Assembly: GCF_040954645.1 (NCBI RefSeq)
Contig: NC_092809.1
Span: forward strand, 69,101,141-69,165,140
Direction of reading: 5' to 3'
Source: Diabrotica undecimpunctata
Taxonomy: Eukaryota > Arthropoda > Insecta > Coleoptera > Chrysomelidae
Length of the DNA: 64,000 nucleotides
Part shown: positions 44,951 to 54,974 of the stretch, one piece after another
Layout: each line of letters begins with the position of its first letter
How positions within the stretch are numbered: the first letter of the stretch is position 1
Notes under the pieces: generated by a model
The model's input: the letters and a program-made list of their open reading frames with translations, nothing else
What the model was told of the DNA's origin: nothing
Database searches by the model: none
Program-made: the position numbers and the translations under genes

Positions 44951-46617
44951 TGCACAAAATTTTGATTATTAGAATTGTCAGATTGTATCTGACCACTTGG
45001 ATCTGATGTACTATGTCTTTCCCTACTATGACTTCTACTCACATTTTCTTGCCTTGTACGATTTCGTTCCCTGTCTTCGCAGCTCCTATTCCTTCGAACA
45101 CAATTTACCTGTCTGTTATAGTTAGGTCGCTCTGTATTTCTTCTATTGTTAAAATCTTGTCTATTATTATTAGTACTGTTATTAAAATGTTGTCTATTAT
45201 AATTAGTATTATTATTAAAATTTTGTCTATTATAACTAGTATTATTATTAAAGTTCTGTCTATTTGGATTAGTGTTAGTATTATTAAAATTTTGTAAATT
45301 ATCACCATACCTAGTATTATTGTTATATGATTGTCTATATTGTTGATTATCATTTTTATTATATTGAAAAGTATTGTTGTTTTTTCTGTTGTTATTATTA
45401 CTTGTCATATTTCCTCTTTGTATTCTTTGAATAAAATTAATAAAACTATCTATTGTTTGAATATTTTGTACAGTTACGGTTTGCACAACATCAGCATCAA
45501 AATGTCTAGATACATTTAAGACTGTTTCATCCTCTCTAAGTGGTGGTTCTAAATATTTTGCAACTGTTATCAATTTCAATGCATAATCTACCATATTTGA
45601 TTTTAAATTTTGATTATACTTTCCAAAATATAGAATTTCTCTAAACTTTGCTTACTCTAATTCACCCCAATAATAATTTAAAAATTTATTTTCAAATGTT
45701 TGAAAGTTATCTAAATCATTTTCAATACTAGCAAACCAAGTTGCTGCATTGTCATTTAATGTCATTCTAATATAATCTTTAATATCATTAATATTATTCA
45801 CAAATCTTAATTTATGTTTTAAACTATTTATGTATACTCTAGGATGCAAATTTTTTATATTACCAGAGAATTTAATCCCAGTCTCATTTGTTAAATTTAA
45901 GTAAGGTCTCCCTATGTCTCTCATTTGTGAAATATCATCTATTCTCTGTTCCACATTTCTTATTTGATTACTATTTATTTGGATATTTTGTTGTATATCG
46001 TCTAATTTTTCTTCTGTGTTTCTCCTGTCTTCATTAATTTTTACTTCTAAGTTACATTTCTCCAACTCTATTTTCTGTTCTATATCTATCTTATTATCTT
46101 GAATAATCCTCTTTACTTCTGTCCTCTCATTGTCTATCCTTTTCTTGTAGTCATTCCGTATACTTTTTATTTCATTTGCTACTTTTTTCTCTGCAGCTTC
46201 AAGTTTTTTATCCATTTGTTTTACAATTTTATTATTATTATCTTCTATTTTCTTTTCTAATTTTCTATAATTCTCTTCCAATTTCTGTTCCATTTTTTTC
46301 ATGTCTTCTTTGACTTCTTTTGAATTCTCTTCCAATTTTTTTATGTCTTCTTTAATTTCTTTTGAATTCTCTTCCATTTTCTGTTCCATTTTTTTCATGT
46401 CTTCTTTGATTTCTTTTGAATTCTCTTCCATTGTCTTGTTCATCTGCATCATTAATGACATCAAAGCTGCCATATTGACATTTTCCTCTCTTTCTGGATT
46501 CATTTCTGCAGTATCTTGTGGAACTTGAACTAAACTCTCCTCTTGTATAGATTGTGTTTCTACTTCCACATCTTCTTCATTCTTTTTGCTTCTTGTACCT
46601 TTCTTTCCTTGAGACAT
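44947..46617 (-). pseudogene. gag: gag polyprotein with one in-frame stop
   Basis: ATG at 46,617. Residues 1-60 are acidic. Residues about 60-230 are a long Lys/Glu heptad region with repeated EENSKEIKEDMKKMEQK units, predicted to form a coiled coil. A capsid-like segment follows (GIKFSGNIKNLHPRVYINSL, NDNAATWFASIENDLDNF). TAA at 45,652-45,654 stops the frame, but the same frame continues without change (FREILYFGKYNQN, YALKLITVAKYL) to 44,947. The C-terminus has four to five tandem NYNRQNFNNNT-like Asn-rich units followed by Arg/Ser-rich sequence, and no CCHC zinc knuckle. Because the element is young, the stop may be a fresh mutation or a read-through site. Confidence 0.85.
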
Positions 46618-46740
46618 TTTGAGACTTTACTTGTTCAAATATAATTAAAAATAAAACCTATAATTTTTCCTTTCTACTGATAATTAATTTAATTATATGA
46701 GAGCACTTATCTTCCCAAACTAATTCTTTTAAATAGAGAG

Positions 46741-46761
46741 CCACCGCGTTGGGTGCCAAAT
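46741..46761 (-). promoter_or_regulatory. Primer binding site
   Basis: On the minus strand, just inside the 5' LTR, TGGCACCCAACGCGGTGG starts with the TGG complementary to a tRNA CCA end. It resembles the Lys-tRNA-type primer site of other elements with several mismatches, so the primer assignment is tentative. Confidence 0.6.
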
Positions 46762-48087
46762 TGTTATGATGTGTTTTTTGTTTGAATGATGAGCAATGAG
46801 TATTTTTAATAATATAGGGTTTTTATCGCGGTTCTCAAAGAATTAGTTTGTAAGTACTTTTTTAAATTATCTTTATTATAACTATTATGAAACACACATA
46901 TATGTCTAACCTAGCCAATGTAAATTTAAAATAAACTATCTTTAAATTGATACTCTTATAAAACTAATTAAATTCTATAGACAATGTAAAATTTAAACAA
47001 ACTATCTTCAAACTTGAAATTGTTATGACATTAACTAAATTATATTAACAAAATTTTGTACCTTTCTTTCACTGAATGCCTAAATGAACTGTTTTCCACT
47101 ATATATATTCTAATCACCACTGAATGTCTTCGTACTTCAGTTATCCTTGTTTTTGTGAAATTACTTTTTTTAATAATCAGCTTCTACCAATTTAAGATAT
47201 AGTTTTCTTCACCAGCATTTGTACACCACCAACCAAACCAGCAAACAGCATTTATATTTATTCTTCTTTTCAATATACCAATATCCAATTATTATAAGTT
47301 GATTTATACTAATCTCCAACCATAATATAATTTAATTTCTTCCAATATACTTTTTTTAATTTTCATATTTCTTATAAAACTGCTTGACTGATTTACTAAA
47401 ACTGTGAACAATTGACTTCACTAATTAATTGTGTCTATCTTCTACTAACTTTCATAATAAACTGCTTGACTTCAGACTAAAAACTTTCTAAAACTGCCCT
47501 TCATAGTAAAAAAAACTGCTAAAACTGCCATCTTGAATCCAAATCACGGGTATTTATATCTTTCGGATTTCTAGAACCATCTCGTAAGAGATCATGTTCC
47601 AATTTGTTCCATTAACTACTTGTCTGAATTTTCTGGAACAAACCATTTCGCAAACATGGCCATCTCCGGAGATCCAGAGAATTCCATTCTTTTCTATTAA
47701 TAATTTTGTTTACATTTAGGCTTTTCAGATCAGAATATATAATTAAATTAGTAACTTAACATTCTAATTTAATAAAATACACATTTCAAACAATATATTA
47801 TTATAACCCACTTATATTCGTAAATATTCTTAAACGTCACTTCAGAGTATAAATATCTGTCAATCTCCGAGAGTATTTTTGGTTGCCTAAGCACATGGCT
47901 CACTTATATATATTTACAATATTAAAATACAACTTTTTACAATTATTAAATGCTAATTTATTAAAAATGCCCTCACATAAATATATTTTTATTAAATTCT
48001 CTAGTATATAACTTATTTAAAACAACCAAATATCTAATATTATGTAGTATATAACTTATAAATTATTTTCTATAAACCCTAATCGTC

Positions 48088-48090
<3 letters not shown>
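46762..48090 (-). repeat. 5' LTR (right), 1329 bp
   Basis: Same sequence as 39,711-41,066 apart from the two indels; the 27-bp length difference is fully explained by them. It abuts (TA)n at 48,091. Confidence 0.95.

Positions 48091-48180
<90 letters not shown>
48091..48180. repeat. (TA)n microsatellite
   Basis: Uninterrupted TA directly follows the right LTR. Confidence 0.95.
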
Positions 48181-48182
<2 letters not shown>

Positions 48183-48480
48183 TAAGGTACACTCGAAGAG
48201 TGGTGGGTTTTTTGGTCAAAGTGGAGAAATAAAAGACAAAGAAGGTGGCTACTTCATCTATTTATTGAAGACGTTTCGCTTTCTGCTCAGAAAGCATCAT
48301 CAGTTCATCTAAAAAGAACAATATGAAACCAAACATCCATAGAGAAGTTACAATAAAAGTGTGTTACCTACTGTAAAAGTGTGTGTTAAGGTATCACACT
48401 TTTATTGTAACTTCTCTATGGATGTTTGGTTTTATATTGTTCTTTTTAGATGAACTGATACCTGATGAGTGTACCTTAGT
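48181..48480. repeat. PLE-type hairpin: 65-bp arms plus flanking 14-bp arms
   Basis: 48,299-48,363 and 48,395-48,459 are inverted copies with one mismatch in 65, separated by 31 bp. Further out, ACTAAGGTACACTC (48,181-48,194) is inverted at 48,467-48,480. The left arm holds about 105 bp, including the hammerhead motif, that the right arm lacks. The two arms therefore look like head-to-head copies of one terminal repeat, one with an internal deletion. TA arrays lie on both sides. Confidence 0.88.
48266..48307 (-). ncRNA. Hammerhead ribozyme core
   Basis: On the minus strand TGAA - CTGATGA (48,303-48,297) - one extra base - GCTTTCT/AGAAAGC stem with a GAGC loop - GAAA - C/G - TC - TTCA. Stem I is TGAA/TTCA (4 bp), stem II is 7 bp and perfect, and all conserved core bases are present. 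Stem III is only the palindrome ACGU, so cleavage would require two copies to pair, as proposed for other minimal PLE/retrozyme hammerheads. One unpaired base between CTGATGA and stem II is a departure from the consensus. Confidence 0.65.
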
Positions 48481-48511
48481 TTATTTTGGATTGACGGTCG
48501 TACTCCTTTTC

Positions 48512-48514
<3 letters not shown>

Positions 48515-48590
<76 letters not shown>
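48515..48590. repeat. (TA)n microsatellite
   Basis: Uninterrupted TA lies on the far side of the hairpin. Confidence 0.95.
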
Positions 48591-48679
48591 ACTATATTAT
48601 AATATTATATTTAATATAAAATTAGTATTTCTTGGGTTTAGGTTAAATAAGTAATATTAAATTTGGAAGTAGATTTTAT

Positions 48680-49440
48680 TGTGTCATTGAAACAAACGTT
48701 CGGTAGGAAACCCTTGCCTTTGTCAAGATTCTAAAATGTACAAGATTAAGAACAAGAAGTTATTGTAAAATATATAAGAAACTTACTAAAACATAAAATG
48801 GGACACTGACATTAATGAATCGACAGAAGTAAAAATTGAAATCTGATATCTGATGGTTTACTGTCATTAATATATAATTATTTTTATATGGGCGTTTTCG
48901 AAAAAGGTAAAGTGGAGATATGGTATAACTTTAAGAGTCTTATATGGTGTTATATTTATTATTATTTAAATCAGATTGAAATATATTTTATTTAGGTTTT
49001 GTGTATCTTTTTTGTCATCGATTGCGATGATATTTCTTTTTATTTCTATTGATTCGTATATCTCCCTCTTCTCTTTGTGTTGCTCGGCTTTTAAAATTTT
49101 GATATTTTCAAAGTCAAATTTATGCGTCTTCTTATTTTCATGTTATGTGAGCGCAGTTGTTCTTGTCATATTTGTGAGAATGAATTGAAGCTGGATTGAA
49201 ACTGGATTGAATCAGATGACTGGTTTACCCAATATAGACACCTTCACAGTTATTACATGGTATCTCGTAAATCTCTTGTAATTTTTTGAGTTTTGGAGTT
49301 TGTGTTTTTAGTTTGGTGAAATATTTATTTAAAAGGTTGTTGCCTTTGTGAGCCACTGTTACGTTATATTTTGCTAAAAGATTTGTTAGTTGTTCGGATA
49401 AACTTTTCATAATATAAAAGAGTTGTATACGAAGGACCAT
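48680..49440 (-). pseudogene. Penelope-like element C: linker and GIY-YIG endonuclease
   Basis: The minus frame from 49,440 reads KSLSEQLTNLLAKYNVTVAH, NLLNKYFTKLKTQTPK and EIYEIPCNNCEGVYIG, then a stop. The Y-E-I-P-C-x-x-C-x-x-V-Y-I-G block is the PLE GIY-YIG endonuclease with its CxxC. The following SHLIQSS and NNCAHIT are decayed remains of the downstream endonuclease helices. The RT is missing upstream. This is a third PLE lineage here, with little local similarity to copies A and B. Confidence 0.75.
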
Positions 49441-51689
49441 ACTTTAGTGATAGAACTATTTAGCGATGATAATAGCAGTGGTGGTGAATAGACATTATAT
49501 AATTTTTTGTTATTTCTATGAATATTATGTTTATTTTGCAATATATTTTGGTAAGTTTCTACTTATTTTTGTTTAAAATATTAATAAAAATATGAAATCA
49601 ATTTGTATAATTATTTTGTTATCCAAATTCCTTTTAATGGATGTCTTAGTAAGATTTGAAATAAATTGCAGTTGCGCAATTTTTCTTGATTTAACGTAAT
49701 TTTAATTAATTTTGGACAAGTGTTGTTTTTTAAATATGCTCTCGCTAGTCCGGTCTATTCTATAAATTACTCCTTTGATTAATTTACTTTTAATTGGGAT
49801 TTAAAGTAAGAATATTGATAAAAGGAAAACCGTTTATCAATATTCAATAATTTTAGGCTTTTAAAATTTCTCCTGAAAGAGATTCTGAAGTTGATTGAAT
49901 TGATCCAGAACTAGTTCTGACACATAATAATCCTGTCAACTGAGTTGGTGATATAAGAGGTAAAAGAAATAGCAGGCAGACAATTTTTTTGTGACGATCT
50001 AGTAGGTAATTAATTCAAGTTCTAATTTAAAATATCTTATAAACTTAGTATTTCTTTTTAGAAATATGGAATGTTGTTTAACAACTCTTGGAAGTTATCT
50101 GAACCTATCACTTTACCTAGGACAGGTAGTTGGAAACTGTAAAACACTGTGAATTAAATTTGAAATACTCTTCAGACAGTTTGGCACGTTCAAAGTTCAG
50201 CAAGATTTACCAGGGATATAATATTTTTTTACGTTTGAGTCTCCAGAAAAGTAAATGTTTACTAGAACGTTAAGCACGTTTTGATTTATTTTGTGTTTGG
50301 CTTTTGATCGTTCTAAAAACGTATTTGATGTAGAAATATTGGATGCAGGGGATGGTGGGCTAGACCCCAGCGACGTTCTGTATGAGGGCTTATAGATAGA
50401 AGTTCTATGGAAGAGTCTATGGAGAATTTCACTCTCCGTAGACACAGCTCTGTTTTTCTGTCAGCGCTTATACGGTGAGCCTAGGGGAGCATGAGGGAAT
50501 TTGAGGGGTACTTTTGTACTATTATTATCAATAAACTATCTATATATCTATCAATATTTATATTATATTTATAATATTGAGGGTAAAATAATCCGTTCTC
50601 CGTCCCCTTTGCAAGTAATTTCGATTATTTGACTAGATATATTTATTTTATACATATAAAACTAGGTCCAAGATAATTCTTTTTTTTTTGTATGCTACTA
50701 ATTTTTTCCCAACTTTTTTTTAATAAACTATTTTAAAAAACAGTTAATCGACATTTAAAAATATTTATCGCTTTATACGTTATTCAAATTCTTTGAGCCA
50801 AATACGCCTCTGGAATCACCTTTAAATAAATCAATAAAGTATTTTGATATAAGCAATAACATTTGCGATGTCGATGAATTAGTATGTTGTCCACAGTCAA
50901 CACTGTGCCCATGGCATGTTTGTCCACCATAACTTTATGATATTTACCATAACTTTGTGGTATTTATGGGACCGATAATGGAATCCCACATGCCGTCAAT
51001 GTTCGGTGTTGCACCAGGAGGTCCAGACCAGGATCCAAGGACACAGTTGGGTGTTTTGGTCCCCCTGGAGGAGAGTTTATGTTCGCATAAATCGATATGA
51101 ATATTTTTTAGTATACTAAGCTGATTTTAAAATTTTTATAGCGCAAATATATTTATTTTTATTAGTGAATATTTGCAAGCAAATAGTATGCAAGTGTGAC
51201 AGCTGTATATTAATTTGTTAAACTTTATATGTTTTATGGGAAAATATGACTATATCGATACAGATGATCAATTTAATTTTATTTCGACATTAAAAATGCT
51301 TAAGCGCTTAAATGTTTTATTTAACTTGTTCTCTTCTACGGTATATAAATGTATCTGATTTCATTCAGAAATAAGGAATTATTAAAGTAAATAAACCACA
51401 TTTAAAGTAGTTGAAGGAGACTAGAGTTTTAACTATACAGGAAGTCATATAAAGATTGACCATACAATATACCGTGATTTTTAAGAATGAAAATAAGTCG
51501 ATTTGTCCTAACTTATAGTAAAGTTTCAATATTCTAGGCACTAAATTCTGAGAAATGATAATTGAGTCTTGACAACACTTGCCAGGTTTTTCTAATTTAT
51601 CAACTTCTATATTAATATTTCACATCTATTCAAATAGTAATAGAATAACTGACTTGTTAAAGTATGTTATAAAACATGACAACGCTGAC
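49441..51689. other. AT-rich stretch, no gene recognised
   Basis: Two less AT-rich patches lie at 50,335-50,500 and 50,920-51,065. The second includes adjacent near-copies of CCATAACTTT(A/G)TGATATTTA. No domain was recognised in any frame. Confidence 0.4.
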
Positions 51690-52262
51690 TAGCAAACAAG
51701 AACAGTAGATAATCAAATCCAAAAGTTAGAGAGTGATTGGAGCCTAATTTGTTCTGTGAGGGGAAGCAAAACAAAGGCTACTACTAAGGTCTCTACGAAA
51801 ATCCAACAAATTTTTTGAAGGTAGCTTTAATATATTTTTAGCTATAACGAAACTATTTACAAAGTTTATTTCTAGGCATGCATAAAAAAAATCGATGCCA
51901 CAATTTATTAGATCTTCTTTTCAAACCGTAACATTGCCTTATTTGGTCGTGATGGTCTACACCGCCCATAGATTTGTTGTAATCTTTTATTTGGAGTGCT
52001 GGCATGTTGATATTTTTACCATCACGTTGTTATTGTTTCAATGTGGTTGATTCAGTCCCGTGAAAGTTGGAAGCAGTGGTGACGATTACCCTTCACCTTA
52101 AAAAAGGAAATCCCTGTATTAGAAGTACAAAAGTAAAAGTCACCTTTAGTAAGTTTTTTATCTTCTAAGAGGTTTTCAGTAAGATAGCTCGGATCGTACC
52201 ACAGGCTTAAGAAGTTTTAACTTTCAGTTTTTCCAGTAGTTTTATAGTGGTGTAAAAGTTAT
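51690..52262 (-). pseudogene. piggyBac transposase fragment (C-terminal half)
   Basis: Read leftwards: DNFYTTIKLLEKLKVKTS, ACGTIRA, then shifted TENLLEDKKLTKGDFYFC and TSNTGISFF. Then come MPALQIKDYNKSMGGVDHHD, QIRQCYGLKRRSNKLWHRFF and NILKLPSKNLLDFRRDL. These are the second catalytic Asp helix (DNFYT), the C-G-T-I-R block and the YNKSMGGVDxxD motif with its catalytic Asp, so this is a piggyBac transposase. It is cut at 52,262, where the tRNA-like repeat element starts. A 10-bp deletion near 52,184 relative to its duplicate at 53.1 kb breaks the frame. Confidence 0.85.
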
Positions 52263-52382
52263 CAAAAAAAACGGGTGTGCCAGTCCAGTGTAACTGTCAC
52301 ACCCGTGACAGTCACATTTTATATTTCAAATTTTATATTTCAGTCACATTTTATATTTCAAAAATAAAAACGTAAATTCATA

Positions 52383-52451
52383 TTGGGATTCGAACTTACA
52401 TACACCAGCGTATGAACCAAACACGTAAAACATTTGCCATTTAGACATGGC
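52383..52451 (-). other. tRNA-like segment (pol III A/B-box-like)
   Basis: The minus strand contains TGTCTAAATGGCAAA (A-box-like). It also has CGTGT-TTGGTTC-ATACG (5-bp stem with one G-U pair, 7-nt loop, GGT at the anticodon position) and AGTTCGAATCCC (B-box/T-loop). Acceptor and T stems do not pair well, so this is a tRNA-derived segment, not a working tRNA. Confidence 0.5.
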
Positions 52452-52589
52452 ACAAACGTATTACAAAATTGACAGTTCTCGGTCATACAGTGATTTATTG
52501 AGATTATTATTTTGAAATACAAAAGACTAAAATAATTATGAACATTTAATAAATAATACAAAACATCACATAAATAATAATATTAATAA

Positions 52590-52659
<70 letters not shown>
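52590..52659. repeat. (TA)n microsatellite
   Basis: First TA array of unit 1; its counterpart in unit 2 is at 53,568-53,627. Confidence 0.9.
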
Positions 52660-52661
<2 letters not shown>

Positions 52662-52842
52662 ATCTACATATATATAATATATAATATTAAATATATATAC
52701 AAAAGGAACATTTTTATTCTCGAGAGAAAAAGAGAGAGAAAATATATCTTCTGTCTCTCTCTTACTCATTATCTTACATATGTAATGATTTCACCTATTC
52801 ACTCCCGTACAAATTTCAAACGTATAGCGCGCGTATATATCT

Positions 52843-52946
<104 letters not shown>

Positions 52947-52956
52947 GGCATGTGTG

Positions 52957-53230
52957 CTGGCATGTTGATATTTTTACCATCACGTTGTTATTGTTTCAAT
53001 GTGGTTGATTCAGTCCCGTGAAAGTTGGAAGCAGTGGTGACGATTACCCTTCACCTTAAAAAAGGAAATCCCTGTATTAGAAGTACAAAAGTAAAAGTCA
53101 CCTTTAGTAAGTTTTTTATCTTCTAAGAGGTTTTCAGTAAGATCATTTCTATTAGCTCGGATCGTACCACAGGCTTAAGAAGTTTTAACTTTCAGTTTTT
53201 CCAGTAGTTTTATAGTGGTGTAAAAGTTAT
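52957..53230 (-). pseudogene. Duplicated piggyBac fragment
   Basis: Same codons as 51,998-52,262, with an uninterrupted ACGTIRANRNDLTENLLEDK. It begins at the duplication breakpoint within the MPA codons, so the YNKSMGGVD part is absent. Confidence 0.85.
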
Positions 53231-53350
53231 CAAAAAAAACGGGTGTGCCAGTCCAGTGTAACTGTCACACCCGTGACAGTCACATTTTATATTTCAAATT
53301 TTATATTTCAGTCACATTTTATATTTCAAAAATAAAAACGTAAATTCATA

Positions 53351-53419
53351 TTGGGATTCGAACTTACATACACCAGCGTATGAACCAAACACGTAAAACA
53401 TTTGCCATTTAGACATGGC
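53351..53419 (-). other. tRNA-like segment, duplicate
   Basis: Identical to 52,383-52,451 (offset 968). Confidence 0.5.
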
Positions 53420-53561
53420 ACAAACGTATTACAAAATTGACAGTTCTCGGTCATACAGTGATTTATTGAGATTATTATTTTGAAATACAAAAGACTAAAA
53501 TAATTATGAACATTTAATAAATAATACAAAACATCACATAAATAATAATATTAATAAATAT

Positions 53562-53567
<6 letters not shown>

Positions 53568-53627
<60 letters not shown>
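53568..53627. repeat. (TA)n microsatellite
   Basis: First TA array of unit 2. Confidence 0.9.
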
Positions 53628-53629
<2 letters not shown>

Positions 53630-53810
53630 ATCTACATATATATAATATATAATATTAAATATATATACAAAAGGAACATTTTTATTCTCGAGAGAAAAAG
53701 AGAGAGAAAATATATCTTCTGTCTCTCTCTTACTCATTATCTTACATATGTAATGATTTCACCTATTCACTCCCGTACAAATTTCAAACGTATAGCGCGC
53801 GTATATATCT

Positions 53811-53949
<139 letters not shown>

Positions 53950-54970
53950 TACGGCATTAAGTGAACTCCGCCCATGTTAAAATTCAGGTTCAATTGAGCT
54001 CCGTGGTCAAGTGGATACCGATATACGGAGCTCACTTGACCATTCCATAATATTGGCTCTGTCGATTCGTCAACATGTATAGTTTCATAATTTTTAAAAA
54101 TTTTGTGGAGCCCTTAAGTACCCCTGTATCATGAATGTATATTGCATAGTTCACGTGTATATCTTATAGGGGTCGTTCAGATCTTTTTCACTGTATATTG
54201 GAACCATAGGTATATCGGTTTAAGTAAGCTCTGATAGTTTGGCAACTCTGCCATTAAGCTGTATACTTCTCGCGTATAGTCTGAACGGTTGATATGGACT
54301 CCTTATTTTTGTTATCGTTCATACGCATTACAGTGTGTAACAGATATGTATACTATTAACTACCTGTTTTTGGTAGGTACGTGCTTTTCTAAAAATAGCT
54401 TTATAGATACAAAAGGATTTCGTTACCAAATTGGATTTTTTTCATATGCGGAAATTTCCTAATGTATTTTGTTAACGTGAGTATGTCTTCATACGTTTTA
54501 TTTAAGAATTCGATAAGTAAGAACTTTTTTTATTTCATCCAATGTTTTATGATATCTTGTATACAGATTTTTATTATTTTATTTCTGGTTTTATCTGTGT
54601 ACTACATATAATTCTGGATAGAAGGTTATCTCAAAATAAATATTTATTTGCTTAAATAGATATTTTTGTGTAAAAATGGATAGTAGTGCACAAAAAAGGG
54701 AAGAATGCTTAATTTATCTAACAAGAATTATACCACTTCACCCATATTAGATACTTCTGAATGTTTTATCTCCTATTTAGGGGTAATATGTAGTCAATAT
54801 AAGTGAAGCTAGTGTTAAATTTGCAATGATCTTTATAAGTAATAGCTTACTGACTGTACTTTACATGTTGAGTTTAAATAAATAAACCTTGTCCCTTCAG
54901 AAAAGAGCGATTTGAATGGCAAAGTCAACGAAGAAAGTGTAATGAATCTTTTATCACCCCAGATTCACAC
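53950..54970. other. Unassigned AT-rich sequence with an interleaved palindrome
   Basis: Near 53,996-54,050, GAGCTCCGT/ACGGAGCTC and GGTCAAGTG/CACTTGACC form two overlapping inverted repeats. No gene was recognised in the rest. Confidence 0.45.
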
Positions 54971-54974
54971 AGGT

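Larger units (their letters stand above)
39711..48090 (-). mobile_element. Young Ty3/gypsy LTR retrotransposon
   Basis: The 8.38-kb element has two LTRs that match essentially base for base except for a 29-bp tandem-unit difference and a 2-bp A-run difference. In element orientation each LTR starts TGTGACGATTAGG and ends CATAACA. It sits inside a (TA)n array, so the target duplication cannot be separated from the array. Internal order on the minus strand is primer site, gag (46,617-44,947), pol with protease-RT-RNase H-integrase (to 41,653). There is no env-like ORF. Protease before RT and integrase after RNase H define Ty3/gypsy. LTR identity implies recent insertion, yet gag has an in-frame stop and pol a frameshift. 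Confidence 0.93.

Noticed and set aside
48383..48654. ORFs of 60-78 codons rich in Tyr-Ile repeats
   Set aside because: They are translations of the (TA)n arrays; any frame through TA repeats gives alternating Tyr and Ile.
52383..52451. Functional tRNA-Thr gene
   Set aside because: The anticodon arm and B-box look right, but acceptor and T stems do not pair, and it lies inside a repeated element.
53996..54050. tRNA or operator suggested by GTGGTCAAGTGGATACC
   Set aside because: The A-box-like string has no matching B-box downstream; the overlapping palindromes are short and could be chance.
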